Origin: an uncultured Coriobacteriaceae bacterium
Lineage (GTDB): Bacteria; Actinomycetota; Coriobacteriia; Coriobacteriales; Eggerthellaceae
Direction of reading: 5' to 3'
DNA: 17,540 bases
NCBI GenBank assembly: GCA_900550385.1
Contig: URRZ01000039.1
Span: forward strand, 1 to 17,540
In this document: in pieces, positions 1-5,887 of the stretch
Layout of the letters: every line of letters begins with the position of its first letter
How positions within the stretch are numbered: position 1 is the first letter of the stretch
The notes under the pieces: generated by a model
Databases searched by the model: none
What the model was told of the DNA's origin: nothing
What the model saw: the letters and a program-made list of their open reading frames with translations, nothing else
Position numbers and translations under genes: made by a program

Positions 1-338
1 TTCACGCAGTTCGCGCGGCCTTCCTTGAGCAGGCGGCCGGCGTTGCGCACGGCGTCGGGCACGCTGACCTCGTAGGACAAGAACGGCATGTCGCAGACGA
101 TCAGGGCGTTCTTGGCGCCGCGGGCGACGGCGGCGCTGTGGTGGATCATGTCCTCCACGGTCACGGACAGGGTGTCCTCGTAACCGAGCACCACGTTGCC
201 CAGCGAGTCGCCGATGAGGATGCCGTCGATGCCGGCCTCATCCTCGAGCTTTGCGGTGGAATAGTCGTAGGCCGTGAGCATGGCGAGCTTGCGGCCCTCG
301 GCCTTGGCCTGGGCGAACGTTGCCACGGTGTTCTTCAT
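1..338 (-). CDS. panB: 3-methyl-2-oxobutanoate hydroxymethyltransferase (PanB), N-terminal part
   Basis: PanB transfers a hydroxymethyl group from 5,10-methylenetetrahydrofolate to alpha-ketoisovalerate, giving ketopantoate, the first committed step of pantothenate (vitamin B5/CoA) synthesis in the cytosol. The 112 complete codons visible start MKNTVATFAQAKAEGRK and contain the family hallmarks LTAYDYSTAKL (about residues 21-31) and GDSLGNVVLGYEDT (43-56), with the metal-binding Asp at about 44 and a second conserved Asp in VCDMPFLSYE (D83). The gene leaves the window at base 1, so roughly the last 150-160 residues of a typical PanB are missing. The ATG at 336-338 is preceded by AAGGAG (complement of 347-352) at 8 bases. 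It lies 18 bases downstream of the DUF2520 oxidoreductase gene and is almost certainly co-transcribed with it. Identification is secure from the motifs. Confidence 0.96.
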   Translation of the reverse strand, partial: MKNTVATFAQAKAEGRKLAMLTAYDYSTAKLEDEAGIDGILIGDSLGNVVLGYEDTLSVTVEDMIHHSAAVARGAKNALIVCDMPFLSYEVSVPDAVRNAGRLLKEGRANCV

Positions 339-356
339 GGGTCTTTCTCCTTCGCT

Positions 357-1289
357 TTACCTGCGGGTTTGTGCTGATTCCAGCAGATTCCTCATCGGAG
401 CGTGATCACGCTCGGGGTGACGCCGCGCGGCCAGTTCGCAAACGGAAAGCGACAGCGTGGCGTAGGTTTCGCGCGCCTGCCCGTCCAATGCGGCCAGATG
501 CTTGCGCACCGTTTCGATGTCGTTGCGCTCGATGGGGCCGGACAGGGCGTTTTGCGGGCCTTTTTGCGCGATGGCGGCGCAATTGCCGGTGAACAGCGGG
601 CCGGCTGCCTGTAGGGCTTGCTCGGGCGTGAACCCGCAACCTTCCAGGATGCCCAGCCCCTCGGAGGCAAGGCCGCACACCAGATTGCTCAGGAACACCG
701 CCGCGGCGTGGTAGCGCACCTTCGCGTCGGCCGCGATGGTGCAGTGCGGATTGCCCGCCGCATCCAGCAGCGCGCCCGCCGCATCGACCGCGGCCTGGTC
801 GCCTTCAAGCGTGAAGAACATGCCGGCAAGGCGATCGGGCGCATCGGCGCCGGTCGGGACGTCGGGCACGGCGCACAGCGGGTGAACGCTCGCGCAGGCT
901 GCCCCGGCTTTTCGGCATGCGTCGAGCTCTCCGGAGGCCAGCGCGCCGCTTGCGTGGCACACCAGTTTCCCGGAAAGACCGCCTGCCTGCGTGCTCGTCG
1001 CGGCATCGGCCAGCTGGCCTGCCGTTTCGGCGATGGCGCCATCGGGCACGGTTATGAAGATGAGGTCCGTGGAATCAAGAAGCGCTTGCAGCGAGGAAAA
1101 GGAAACGGAATGCGTGCACTGCGATGCCCAAAGCGCCGCCTTTTGCGTGCGGCTTGCATAACCTGAGACTTTCGAACCGTATTCGAACAGATGCGTTCCC
1201 AGGGCGAACCCGATTTTGCCGGCTCCCACGAACCCCACGCGCAAGCGCGCGTCACGTTCTGCGGGGCACGAACCAACCGATGCGGTCAC
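357..1289 (-). CDS. Rossmann-like/DUF2520 oxidoreductase, candidate alternative ketopantoate reductase (PanG-like)
   Basis: A 310-residue cytosolic protein. The N-terminus carries an NAD(P)-binding Rossmann motif, VGFVGAGKIGFALG (about residues 18-31, GxGxxG), then a second segment with LIFITVPDGAIAE. Residues about 125-160 (CHASGAL...VHPLCAVPD) and the helical C-terminal half (about 170-300, AAAVFLSNLVCGLASEG) match the layout of COG5495 proteins: F420/ketopantoate-reductase-like Rossmann domain plus DUF2520. Proteins of this class commonly sit beside panB/panC, and a PanE-independent ketopantoate reductase named PanG has been described; I believe it belongs to this class but cannot verify that here. 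Position directly upstream of panB (18-base gap) supports a role in reducing ketopantoate to pantoate. Start chosen: GTG at 1287-1289, with GAAAGG (complement of 1297-1302) about 7 bases upstream; no ATG fits. Family call firm, substrate inferred. Confidence 0.84.
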   Translation of the reverse strand: MTASVGSCPAERDARLRVGFVGAGKIGFALGTHLFEYGSKVSGYASRTQKAALWASQCTHSVSFSSLQALLDSTDLIFITVPDGAIAETAGQLADAATSTQAGGLSGKLVCHASGALASGELDACRKAGAACASVHPLCAVPDVPTGADAPDRLAGMFFTLEGDQAAVDAAGALLDAAGNPHCTIAADAKVRYHAAAVFLSNLVCGLASEGLGILEGCGFTPEQALQAAGPLFTGNCAAIAQKGPQNALSGPIERNDIETVRKHLAALDGQARETYATLSLSVCELAARRHPERDHAPMRNLLESAQTRR

Positions 1290-1369
1290 GTCAGTGCCTT
1301 TCGTTTCTTTGCTGCGAGGCTGGATGCCTGGACTTGTTCCGGGTCACCCGCGCTCCTTTACGAGGGGGC

Positions 1370-1399
1370 AGTATACGCCGTGGCGAAGCGCCGATGCAA
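1370..1399 (-). promoter_or_regulatory. Predicted sigma-70-type promoter for the DUF2520-panB operon
   Basis: Read on the minus strand, TTGCAT (1394-1399) and TATACT (1370-1375) are separated by 18 bases. This would start transcription near 1363 and give a leader of about 75 bases before the GTG at 1289. It is the best -35/-10 pair in the gap. A GATTC-C-GAATC dyad lies just upstream at 1415-1425. Confidence 0.6.
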
Positions 1400-1493
1400 G
1401 CGTCATGGGCATTCGATTCCGAATCCAAATGAAAGGCACGCAAACGCATGAAGTTGGACTATAGTTTTGGTTGTATTCAACCGAGAATAGCTT

Positions 1494-1513
1494 GCCGAGG
1501 GCAAGCCCTCGGC
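1494..1513. repeat. Perfect stem-loop in the leader of the moeA-like gene
   Basis: GCCGAGGG (1494-1501), a four-base loop CAAG, and CCCTCGGC (1506-1513) form an 8-bp GC-rich hairpin. The overlapping segment CTTGCC-GAG-GGCAAG (1491-1505) could form a competing hairpin, so two mutually exclusive structures are possible. There is no T-tract in either direction, so a simple terminator is unlikely. It sits about 120 bases upstream of the ATG at 1631. Function unknown. Confidence 0.45.
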
Positions 1514-1630
1514 GTAAGCGGGTAACGCGCGTGCTGCGTCTCGTCGTCGTCCGGGCGGTCCGGTGCCGGGCGGCGGGTTGCGTGCGCGCAACGCGCCGGC
1601 TTCGCGCTGAGCATCAGGAAAGAGGCGGTC

Positions 1631-3004
1631 ATGAGGGACCATTCGCAACATATACAGTTGTCGCGCGAGGAAGCGGTCGCGGCAACGCTGGCGGCGCTGG
1701 ACGCGCAGCCGGAGGGCTTCGGCTGGCGTGGGCGCGCGGCTGCCGCCGACCATGCGGGCAAGGTTGAGCGCAAGCTGGTGGAGCGCGTTTCCCTGTCGGA
1801 ATCGGTGGGGCGCGTGCTGGCGTATGACGTATGCGCCGCGAACGATATGCCCAGCGCGCTTACGTGTGCCATGGACTCCATTGCGCTGCACTGGTCCGAT
1901 TTTGCCGACCTGGCCGATGGCGAAGTGCCCGACACCAGCTCGTGGGTGCGCGGCCGGGATTGGCAGTTCGCCAACACCGGCGTTGCCATGCCGGAAGGGT
2001 TCGACACGGCCATCGTCATCGAGCATGCGCAGGTTTCCGCAGATGAGCAGCATGTGATCATCGACGCGGCGCCCTCGAAGCCCGGCGCGGGCACGCGTCC
2101 GGCGGGCAGCGCCATGCGCCGCGGCGACGTGCTGGGACGCGCCGGCCAGCTGATCACGCCCGATCTGGCGGCGCGTATGGGCTCGGGCAACAACGGGTCG
2201 GTGCCGGTGGTGCGCCGCCCGCGCGTGGCGTTCATCCCCACGGGCAACGAGTTGGTGGCTCCCGGCGTGCCGTTCGATCCCGACCGCGCCTCCTCCTTCG
2301 CGGCGCGCGGGCGCAACTTCGAGACGAACAGCGTGCTTGTGAAGGCGAAATGCGAGCAGTGGGGCGGGCGTTTCGTCCCGTTCGATATCGTTCCCGACCG
2401 CCGCGATGCCATCGAGGAAGCTATCGCGCAAGCCGTCGAGCAGGCCGACATCGTGGTGCTCAACGCGGGGTCGTCGAAGGGAAGCGATGACTGGTCTTGC
2501 GAGGTCATGGAGCAGATGGGGCAGATGATCTGCCATCAGACGAACCACGGCCCGGGGCATCATTCCAGTTTCGCCATCGTCGACGGCACGCCCATCGTGG
2601 GCATCTCGGGCCCCAGCGCCGGCGCCTCGTTCACGCTGAACTTCTATCTGCGCCCGCTCATGCGCGCATTCTCGGGCCTGGACCCCGAGGTGCCGCGTAC
2701 GCCCATGGTGCTGGCCGAGGCGTTCCCGGCAGGCGGCCACGGCCCGAAGGGGCATGGGGGCCCGGTCCGCGGCGAGGACAGGCCCGCGGAGCATCCGGCG
2801 CACAAGCCCGGAGAGCCCGAGTTCTTCGGCATCAAGCTGTTGCGAGCCGAGCATGCCGAGGACGGCACGCTGCGCGCCTGGCCCGTGCCCGGGCGCCCCG
2901 GCAGCCCGGAGAGCTTCGAGGCTAACGCCTACTATATGCTGCCCAACGGTCCGGGCATCGAGGCCCCCAAGCCTGGCGACGTGATCTGGGCGGAGTGGAG
3001 GTAG
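1631..3004 (+). CDS. Divergent MoeA-like molybdopterin molybdenumtransferase family protein
   Basis: A 457-residue cytosolic protein with the MoeA layout. MoeA inserts molybdate into adenylylated molybdopterin in molybdenum-cofactor synthesis. Visible landmarks: residues 44-70 (GKVERKLVERVSLSESVGRVLAYDV) match the MoeA N-terminus; CAMDSIAL (79-86) stands where MDG(Y/F)A is usual; VAFIPTGNELVAPG (199-212) matches the GDELV motif; VVLNAGSSKGSDDW (275-288) replaces the usual SGGVSxGxxD; GISGPSAGASF (324-334) replaces GLPGNPVSA; the C-terminal PNGPGIEAPKPGDVI (438-452) resembles domain IV. Residues about 365-396 form a Gly/His/Pro-rich insertion. Start ATG has GAGG about 6 bases upstream. It stands alone, with no moa/mob genes nearby. 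Family membership is clear; the changed motifs mean catalytic equivalence to MoeA is uncertain, and it may serve one specialised molybdoenzyme. Confidence 0.85.
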   Translation: MRDHSQHIQLSREEAVAATLAALDAQPEGFGWRGRAAAADHAGKVERKLVERVSLSESVGRVLAYDVCAANDMPSALTCAMDSIALHWSDFADLADGEVPDTSSWVRGRDWQFANTGVAMPEGFDTAIVIEHAQVSADEQHVIIDAAPSKPGAGTRPAGSAMRRGDVLGRAGQLITPDLAARMGSGNNGSVPVVRRPRVAFIPTGNELVAPGVPFDPDRASSFAARGRNFETNSVLVKAKCEQWGGRFVPFDIVPDRRDAIEEAIAQAVEQADIVVLNAGSSKGSDDWSCEVMEQMGQMICHQTNHGPGHHSSFAIVDGTPIVGISGPSAGASFTLNFYLRPLMRAFSGLDPEVPRTPMVLAEAFPAGGHGPKGHGGPVRGEDRPAEHPAHKPGEPEFFGIKLLRAEHAEDGTLRAWPVPGRPGSPESFEANAYYMLPNGPGIEAPKPGDVIWAEWR

Positions 3005-3048
3005 CCCGAGCCGTTTGGAATTCGGTGCGCTTGCCTGCGAGCGGCGTC

Positions 3049-3073
3049 CGCGATGTCGTTTGACAACATCGCG
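3049..3073. repeat. Stem-loop downstream of the moeA-like gene
   Basis: CGCGATGT (3049-3056) pairs perfectly with ACATCGCG (3066-3073) around a nine-base loop that contains a smaller alternative pairing (TGTC/GACA). It is the first of two tandem hairpins after the stop codon at 3002-3004; a role in 3'-end protection or termination is inferred. Confidence 0.45.
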
Positions 3074-3090
3074 GGCCTCCCACAGCGGCT

Positions 3091-3126
3091 AAGGCCGCAT
3101 CGCCGTTTCGAAGGCGATGCGGCCTT
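3091..3126 (+). terminator. Long perfect stem-loop, probable terminator of the moeA-like transcript
   Basis: AAGGCCGCATCGCC (3091-3104) pairs over 14 bases with GGCGATGCGGCCTT (3113-3126) around the loop GTTTCGAA. Only a short T stretch (CCTTTCG) follows, as is common for stem-loops in high-GC actinobacteria. Its position 87 bases after the moeA-like stop and before the toxin-antitoxin promoter supports termination. Confidence 0.7.
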
Positions 3127-3188
3127 TCGCATATGCTGCAAGATCCTCGAAACCACGGAACGCAATGATAGTTTTCGCAGGTAAAGCC

Positions 3189-3215
3189 TGTTAGAATATC
3201 GTTGTACGAAATTCG
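3189..3215 (+). promoter_or_regulatory. Predicted extended -10 promoter and small operator dyad of the toxin-antitoxin pair
   Basis: TG-T-TAGAAT (3189-3197) is an extended -10 element; no good -35 is seen (TAGTTT at 3169-3174). A short dyad CGAA-A-TTCG lies at 3207-3215, between the -10 and the start codon, and CAGG/CCTG arms (3178-3190) flank it upstream. Type II antitoxins usually repress their own promoter by binding such dyads, so these are candidate operators. Inference from position. Confidence 0.4.
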
Positions 3216-3223
3216 AGGCATTA

Positions 3224-3490
3224 ATGAACAGACTCGTCGTCGCGGAGCATGCATTCAAACACGGCTTAAACGAGGAGAGCATACGGTACGCCTGGGAAAA
3301 TCGAATGGCATCGCAACACCGAAAGGCTCCGTATGAAGACCAAGTCGTTGCTATCGGGCTTACGGAAGACGGAAGGGTTGTTGAGCTAGTTGGCTCCCAA
3401 AAACCTTCTGCGGTAGTGATTTACCACGCAATGGAGCCGCCAACGAAAAGAGTGCTGTTCGAACTTGGGCTATTGGCAAGGAGGCGGTAG
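3224..3490 (+). CDS. Putative type II toxin, BrnT-like small protein
   Basis: An 88-residue basic protein. Its pattern, AFKHGLNEESIRYAWEN near the N-terminus, then DQVVAIGLTEDGRVVELVG (about 40-58) and AVVIYHAMEPPTKRVLFELGL (about 63-84), resembles the BrnT-type RNase fold and related actinobacterial toxins, which begin with a KHG/E..A segment followed by beta-strands carrying iG....GR and a late R/H-containing helix. The match is by eye and loose. It is followed after two bases by a ribbon-helix-helix protein, giving the toxin-first order typical of brnTA-like loci. ATG at 3224 has GAGG about 6 bases upstream. Codons such as AGA, ATA and AAA show a lower GC content than the neighbours, suggesting acquisition. 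If a toxin, it would cleave or block translation-related RNA; that is not shown by sequence. Confidence 0.62.
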   Translation: MNRLVVAEHAFKHGLNEESIRYAWENRMASQHRKAPYEDQVVAIGLTEDGRVVELVGSQKPSAVVIYHAMEPPTKRVLFELGLLARRR

Positions 3491-3492
3491 GC

Positions 3493-3786
3493 ATGGCAAT
3501 GTCTGCGGATGAAATCAAAAAAGAATTCGGCATTACGCCTGAACAGCTTGACCAATGGGAGGCAGATGCCGCTGCCGGCATCTTGCATGGAGAACCTAGC
3601 GGGCCGGTTACGTACGGCCCTGGTCGCGCTCTTATGTTCGATGGGGAAATGAAGCAGGTGGGGTTTAAAGAACCGGTGAATAAAATCCTGCTCATCGACA
3701 TCCGCGCAGCGCAGCTGGGAATGAAACGGTCGGAATATCTTCGCCATCTGGTAGATGAAGATTTGAAGCTCGCCGGCATCGCGTAG
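3493..3786 (+). CDS. Putative antitoxin with C-terminal ribbon-helix-helix domain
   Basis: A 97-residue protein. The first ~40 residues (SADEIKKEFGITPEQLDQWE followed by GILHGEPSGPVTYGPGR) form a small helical segment and a Gly/Pro linker of a kind I associate with coriobacterial and bifidobacterial antitoxins. The C-terminus (about 60-95: KEPVNKILLIDIRAAQLGMK then SEYLRHLVDEDL) has the strand-helix-helix pattern of CopG/Arc-type DNA-binding proteins. It would bind and neutralise the product of 3224-3490 and repress the shared promoter. AGGAGG (3479-3484), inside the end of the toxin gene, lies 8 bases before the ATG; the two genes are separated by two bases and are probably coupled. A second in-frame ATG at 3499 is a possible start. 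Confidence 0.68.
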   Translation: MAMSADEIKKEFGITPEQLDQWEADAAAGILHGEPSGPVTYGPGRALMFDGEMKQVGFKEPVNKILLIDIRAAQLGMKRSEYLRHLVDEDLKLAGIA

Positions 3787-3870
3787 CGGTCAGCGTCGCG
3801 ATGGGGCTGGGTTCCGTCTCTATCGAATCGCTGTCGCCTGAGGGTTCGCGGCCTGATGGGCGGGCTTGTT

Positions 3871-3879
3871 TGCTATCAT
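3871..3879 (+). promoter_or_regulatory. Possible extended -10 promoter for gatCAB
   Basis: TG-C-TATCAT (3871-3879) fits an extended -10; no matching -35 is evident. Initiation near 3886 would give a leader of about 200 bases that includes the tandem repeat at 3931-4006. Moderate to low support. Confidence 0.4.
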
Positions 3880-3930
3880 AGCCAAGTAAACGGTCTAACC
3901 GCTTTCAGCGTGCGTGGAGCTGGGTTGCGC

Positions 3931-4006
3931 CGGCTTCCCCGGCGCGTCCGCAGATGCCGTCATTGTGTCGGCTTCCCCGGCGCGTCCGCAAGTGTCGCGA
4001 TTGTGC
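3931..4006. repeat. Two-copy 38-bp tandem direct repeat in the gat leader
   Basis: Copies at 3931-3968 and 3969-4006. The first 22 bases are identical (each begins CGGCTTCCCCGGCGCGTC); the last 16 are similar (both contain ATTGTG) with several substitutions. The first copy, with the preceding GCGC, also forms a 7-bp hairpin (3927-3945); the second cannot form it fully because GCGC is replaced by GTGT. Function unknown; possibly a recent duplication or a repeated binding/structural element. Confidence 0.8.
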
Positions 4007-4088
4007 TGGTGGCAGTCGGATGCGGGGTAGTCGTCGTTTTGCAGCGTAGCCGCTAACACGTGCGTTGGAATCGAAAGGAAAGAAACCA

Positions 4089-4400
4089 ATGACCCAATAC
4101 CTTACCGAGCGCGAGGTCCGCGGAATCGCGGAATACGCGCGCATCGGCCTTTCCGGGGAGGAGCTCTCCGAGATGACGGTCGATCTGAACAACATCATCG
4201 AAACGCTGCAGTCCATCAAGCAGCTGGACCTCGAGGGCGTGGAGCCTACGTTCCATCCCATCGGAAGCCTGTCCAACGTCATGCGCGAGGACGTGGAAAC
4301 CGAATCGTTCACGCAGCAGGTTGCGCTTGAGAACGCGCCGAAGCAGCAGGACGGCAGCTTCTTGATCCCGTCCATCCTGGGCCAAGGGGGCGATGCGTAA
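4089..4400 (+). CDS. gatC: Asp-tRNA(Asn)/Glu-tRNA(Gln) amidotransferase subunit C
   Basis: A 103-residue small subunit of the GatCAB amidotransferase, which converts misacylated Glu-tRNA(Gln) and/or Asp-tRNA(Asn) to the amidated forms. GatC wraps around GatA and GatB and stabilises GatA. The N-terminus YLTEREVRGIAEYARIGLSG and the central DLNNIIETLQSIKQLDLEGV followed by EPTFHPIGSLSNVMREDV are the classic GatC pattern; length is normal for the family (about 95-100). The ATG at 4089 is preferred over an in-frame TTG at 4065 because AAAGGA lies about 9 bases before it. Its stop codon overlaps the gatA start (TAATG), suggesting translational coupling. First gene of gatC-gatA-gatB. Confidence 0.95.
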   Translation: MTQYLTEREVRGIAEYARIGLSGEELSEMTVDLNNIIETLQSIKQLDLEGVEPTFHPIGSLSNVMREDVETESFTQQVALENAPKQQDGSFLIPSILGQGGDA

Positions 4401-5887
4401 TGGCCATCTCCGATATGGGCATCGCGCAGATCCGCGAGGGTCTGGCATCCAAGCAGTTCACCGCCTGCGAGGTCGCGCAGGCAAGCCTCGACCGCATCGC
4501 GCAGGCCGATTCTCAGGTGCATGCGTTCCTGGAGGTCACCTCCGAGGCCGCCATGGCCGCCGCGCAGCGCGTTGATCAGGCAATCGCCGACGGCACGTTC
4601 GATACGCTCGGCCCGTTGGCTGGCGTGCCGGTGGCGTTCAAGGACAACATGAACATGACGGGCACGCACACCACCTGCTCCTCCCGCATGCTGGGAAACT
4701 ACGTGTCCCCGTACACCGCAACGTGCGTGCAGCGCATCATCGACGCCGGCGGCGTGCCGCTGGGCAAGCTGAACATGGACGAGTTCGCGTTCGGTTCCAC
4801 CACCGAGTCCTCCGCGTTCGGCCCCACGCGCAACCCGTGGGATCTGGGTCGTGTTCCGGGCGGCAGCTCGGGCGGCTCTGCGGCGGCGGTCGCCGCCGGC
4901 ATGGCGTGCGTCACGCTGGGTTCCGACACGGGCGGCTCCATCCGCCAGCCTGCCAGCTTCTGCGGCATCGTGGGCGTCAAGCCCACCTACGGCACGGTCA
5001 GCCGTTACGGCGTCGTGGCCTTCGGCAGCTCGCTCGACCAGGTAGGCCCGTTCGCGCGCAGCGTCGAGGATGCCGCCGCCGCTATGGACGCCCTGTGCGG
5101 CCATGACCCCCTGGACTGCACGTCGCAGGACGTGAAGGCCGGCTTCCGCGCTGCATGCCAGCAGGATGTCGCGGGCATGCGCGTCGGCGTGGTACGCAGC
5201 TTCATGGACGCCAAGGGCCTGTCCTCCGAGGTTTCGGAGCGCGTGTCCGAGGCCGCTGCCAAGCTCGAGGCTGCCGGCGCCACCATCGTCGAGGTCGACC
5301 TGCCGCATATTGATGCCGCCATCAGCGCCTACTACGTGCTGGGCCCGTGCGAGGCGTTCTCCAACCTGGCCCGCTTCGACAGCGTGCGTTACGGCTACTG
5401 CGAGGAAGGCCACAAGGACCTGGGCAGCCAGTACGAGGCAAGCCGAGCCCATGGCTTCGGCGAAGAGGCGAAGCGCCGCATCATGCTGGGCAGCTACCTG
5501 CTTTCCGCCGGCGTGTACGAGCAGTACTACTATCCGGCCCAGCAGGTCCGCACGCTCATCACGCAGGACTACCGCAACGCCTACGAGCAGTGCGACGTCG
5601 TCTTGGCGCCCACGGCCCCGGCCACGGCGTTCAAGTTCGGCGAGATCGCCGATCCGGCAACCATGTACCTGTCCGACGTGTTCACCATCTCCATCAACAT
5701 CGCCGGCAACGGCGGCATGAGCGTGCCGTGCGGCTTGGGCGCGCAAAGCGGCATGCCCGTGGGCGTGCAGCTGATTGCCCCGCAGTTCAAGGACGAGAAC
5801 ATGTTCCGCGCCGCCATGGCGCTCGAGGCCGCCTACGGCAAAGCCCCCGTGGCCCCGAACTTCGCCGACGGGAAGGTGGTTGAGTAA
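4400..5887 (+). CDS. gatA: Asp-tRNA(Asn)/Glu-tRNA(Gln) amidotransferase subunit A (amidase)
   Basis: A 495-residue glutaminase subunit: it releases ammonia from glutamine, which is channelled to GatB. It has the amidase-signature fold. The catalytic Lys-cisSer-Ser set is visible: K81 in GVPVAFKDN, S156 in PGGSSGGSAAAVAAG, and nucleophile S180 in GSDTGGSIRQPASFCG; these correspond to K79/S154/S178 of the Staphylococcus aureus enzyme. GVKPTYGTVSRYGV and the C-terminal GNGGMSVPCGL segment are also typical. Length is usual for GatA (about 485-495). The start ATG overlaps the gatC stop by one base, and its own stop overlaps the gatB start in the same TAATG arrangement. All Phe codons I checked are TTC, typical of this part of the window. 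Confidence 0.97.
   Translation: MAISDMGIAQIREGLASKQFTACEVAQASLDRIAQADSQVHAFLEVTSEAAMAAAQRVDQAIADGTFDTLGPLAGVPVAFKDNMNMTGTHTTCSSRMLGNYVSPYTATCVQRIIDAGGVPLGKLNMDEFAFGSTTESSAFGPTRNPWDLGRVPGGSSGGSAAAVAAGMACVTLGSDTGGSIRQPASFCGIVGVKPTYGTVSRYGVVAFGSSLDQVGPFARSVEDAAAAMDALCGHDPLDCTSQDVKAGFRAACQQDVAGMRVGVVRSFMDAKGLSSEVSERVSEAAAKLEAAGATIVEVDLPHIDAAISAYYVLGPCEAFSNLARFDSVRYGYCEEGHKDLGSQYEASRAHGFGEEAKRRIMLGSYLLSAGVYEQYYYPAQQVRTLITQDYRNAYEQCDVVLAPTAPATAFKFGEIADPATMYLSDVFTISINIAGNGGMSVPCGLGAQSGMPVGVQLIAPQFKDENMFRAAMALEAAYGKAPVAPNFADGKVVE

Larger units (their letters stand above)
1290..1630. other. Divergent intergenic region between the pantothenate operon and the moeA-like gene
   Basis: A 341-base gap between two divergently transcribed genes. 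It holds the minus-strand promoter at 1370-1399, a dyad GATTC-C-GAATC at 1415-1425, a small GGTTG/CAACC hairpin at about 1469-1482, and a stronger stem-loop at 1494-1513. For the plus-strand gene I see only a possible isolated -10 (TATAGT, 1461-1466) without a convincing -35. No small ORF with a believable ribosome-binding site, tRNA or known riboswitch fold was recognised. Confidence 0.6.
3787..4088. other. Intergenic region and long leader ahead of gatCAB
   Basis: A 302-base stretch. It contains a possible extended -10 promoter at 3871-3879, a GC-rich hairpin (GCGCCGG-CTTCC-CCGGCGC, 3927-3945), a two-copy 38-bp tandem repeat at 3931-4006, and the gatC ribosome-binding site. No separate gene with a credible start was found. 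No terminator with a T-tract follows the antitoxin gene. Confidence 0.55.

Noticed and set aside
1450..1482. A full promoter for the MoeA-like gene (TTGGAC or TATAGT)
   Set aside because: No pair of -35 and -10 hexamers at 16-18 bases could be found; only an isolated TATAGT remains.
1403..2854. A 483-codon open frame on the minus strand opposite the MoeA-like gene
   Set aside because: MoeA motifs are on the plus strand; the opposite frame has no domain and would cover the divergent promoter region.
3931..4006. A short CRISPR-like array
   Set aside because: The 38-bp units are directly adjacent with no spacers, only two copies exist, and no cas genes are nearby.
3905..5746. A 613-codon open frame on the minus strand opposite gatC and gatA
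   Set aside because: Antisense to two certain genes with shadow-type composition; its apparent repeated peptide is just the 38-bp DNA tandem repeat translated.
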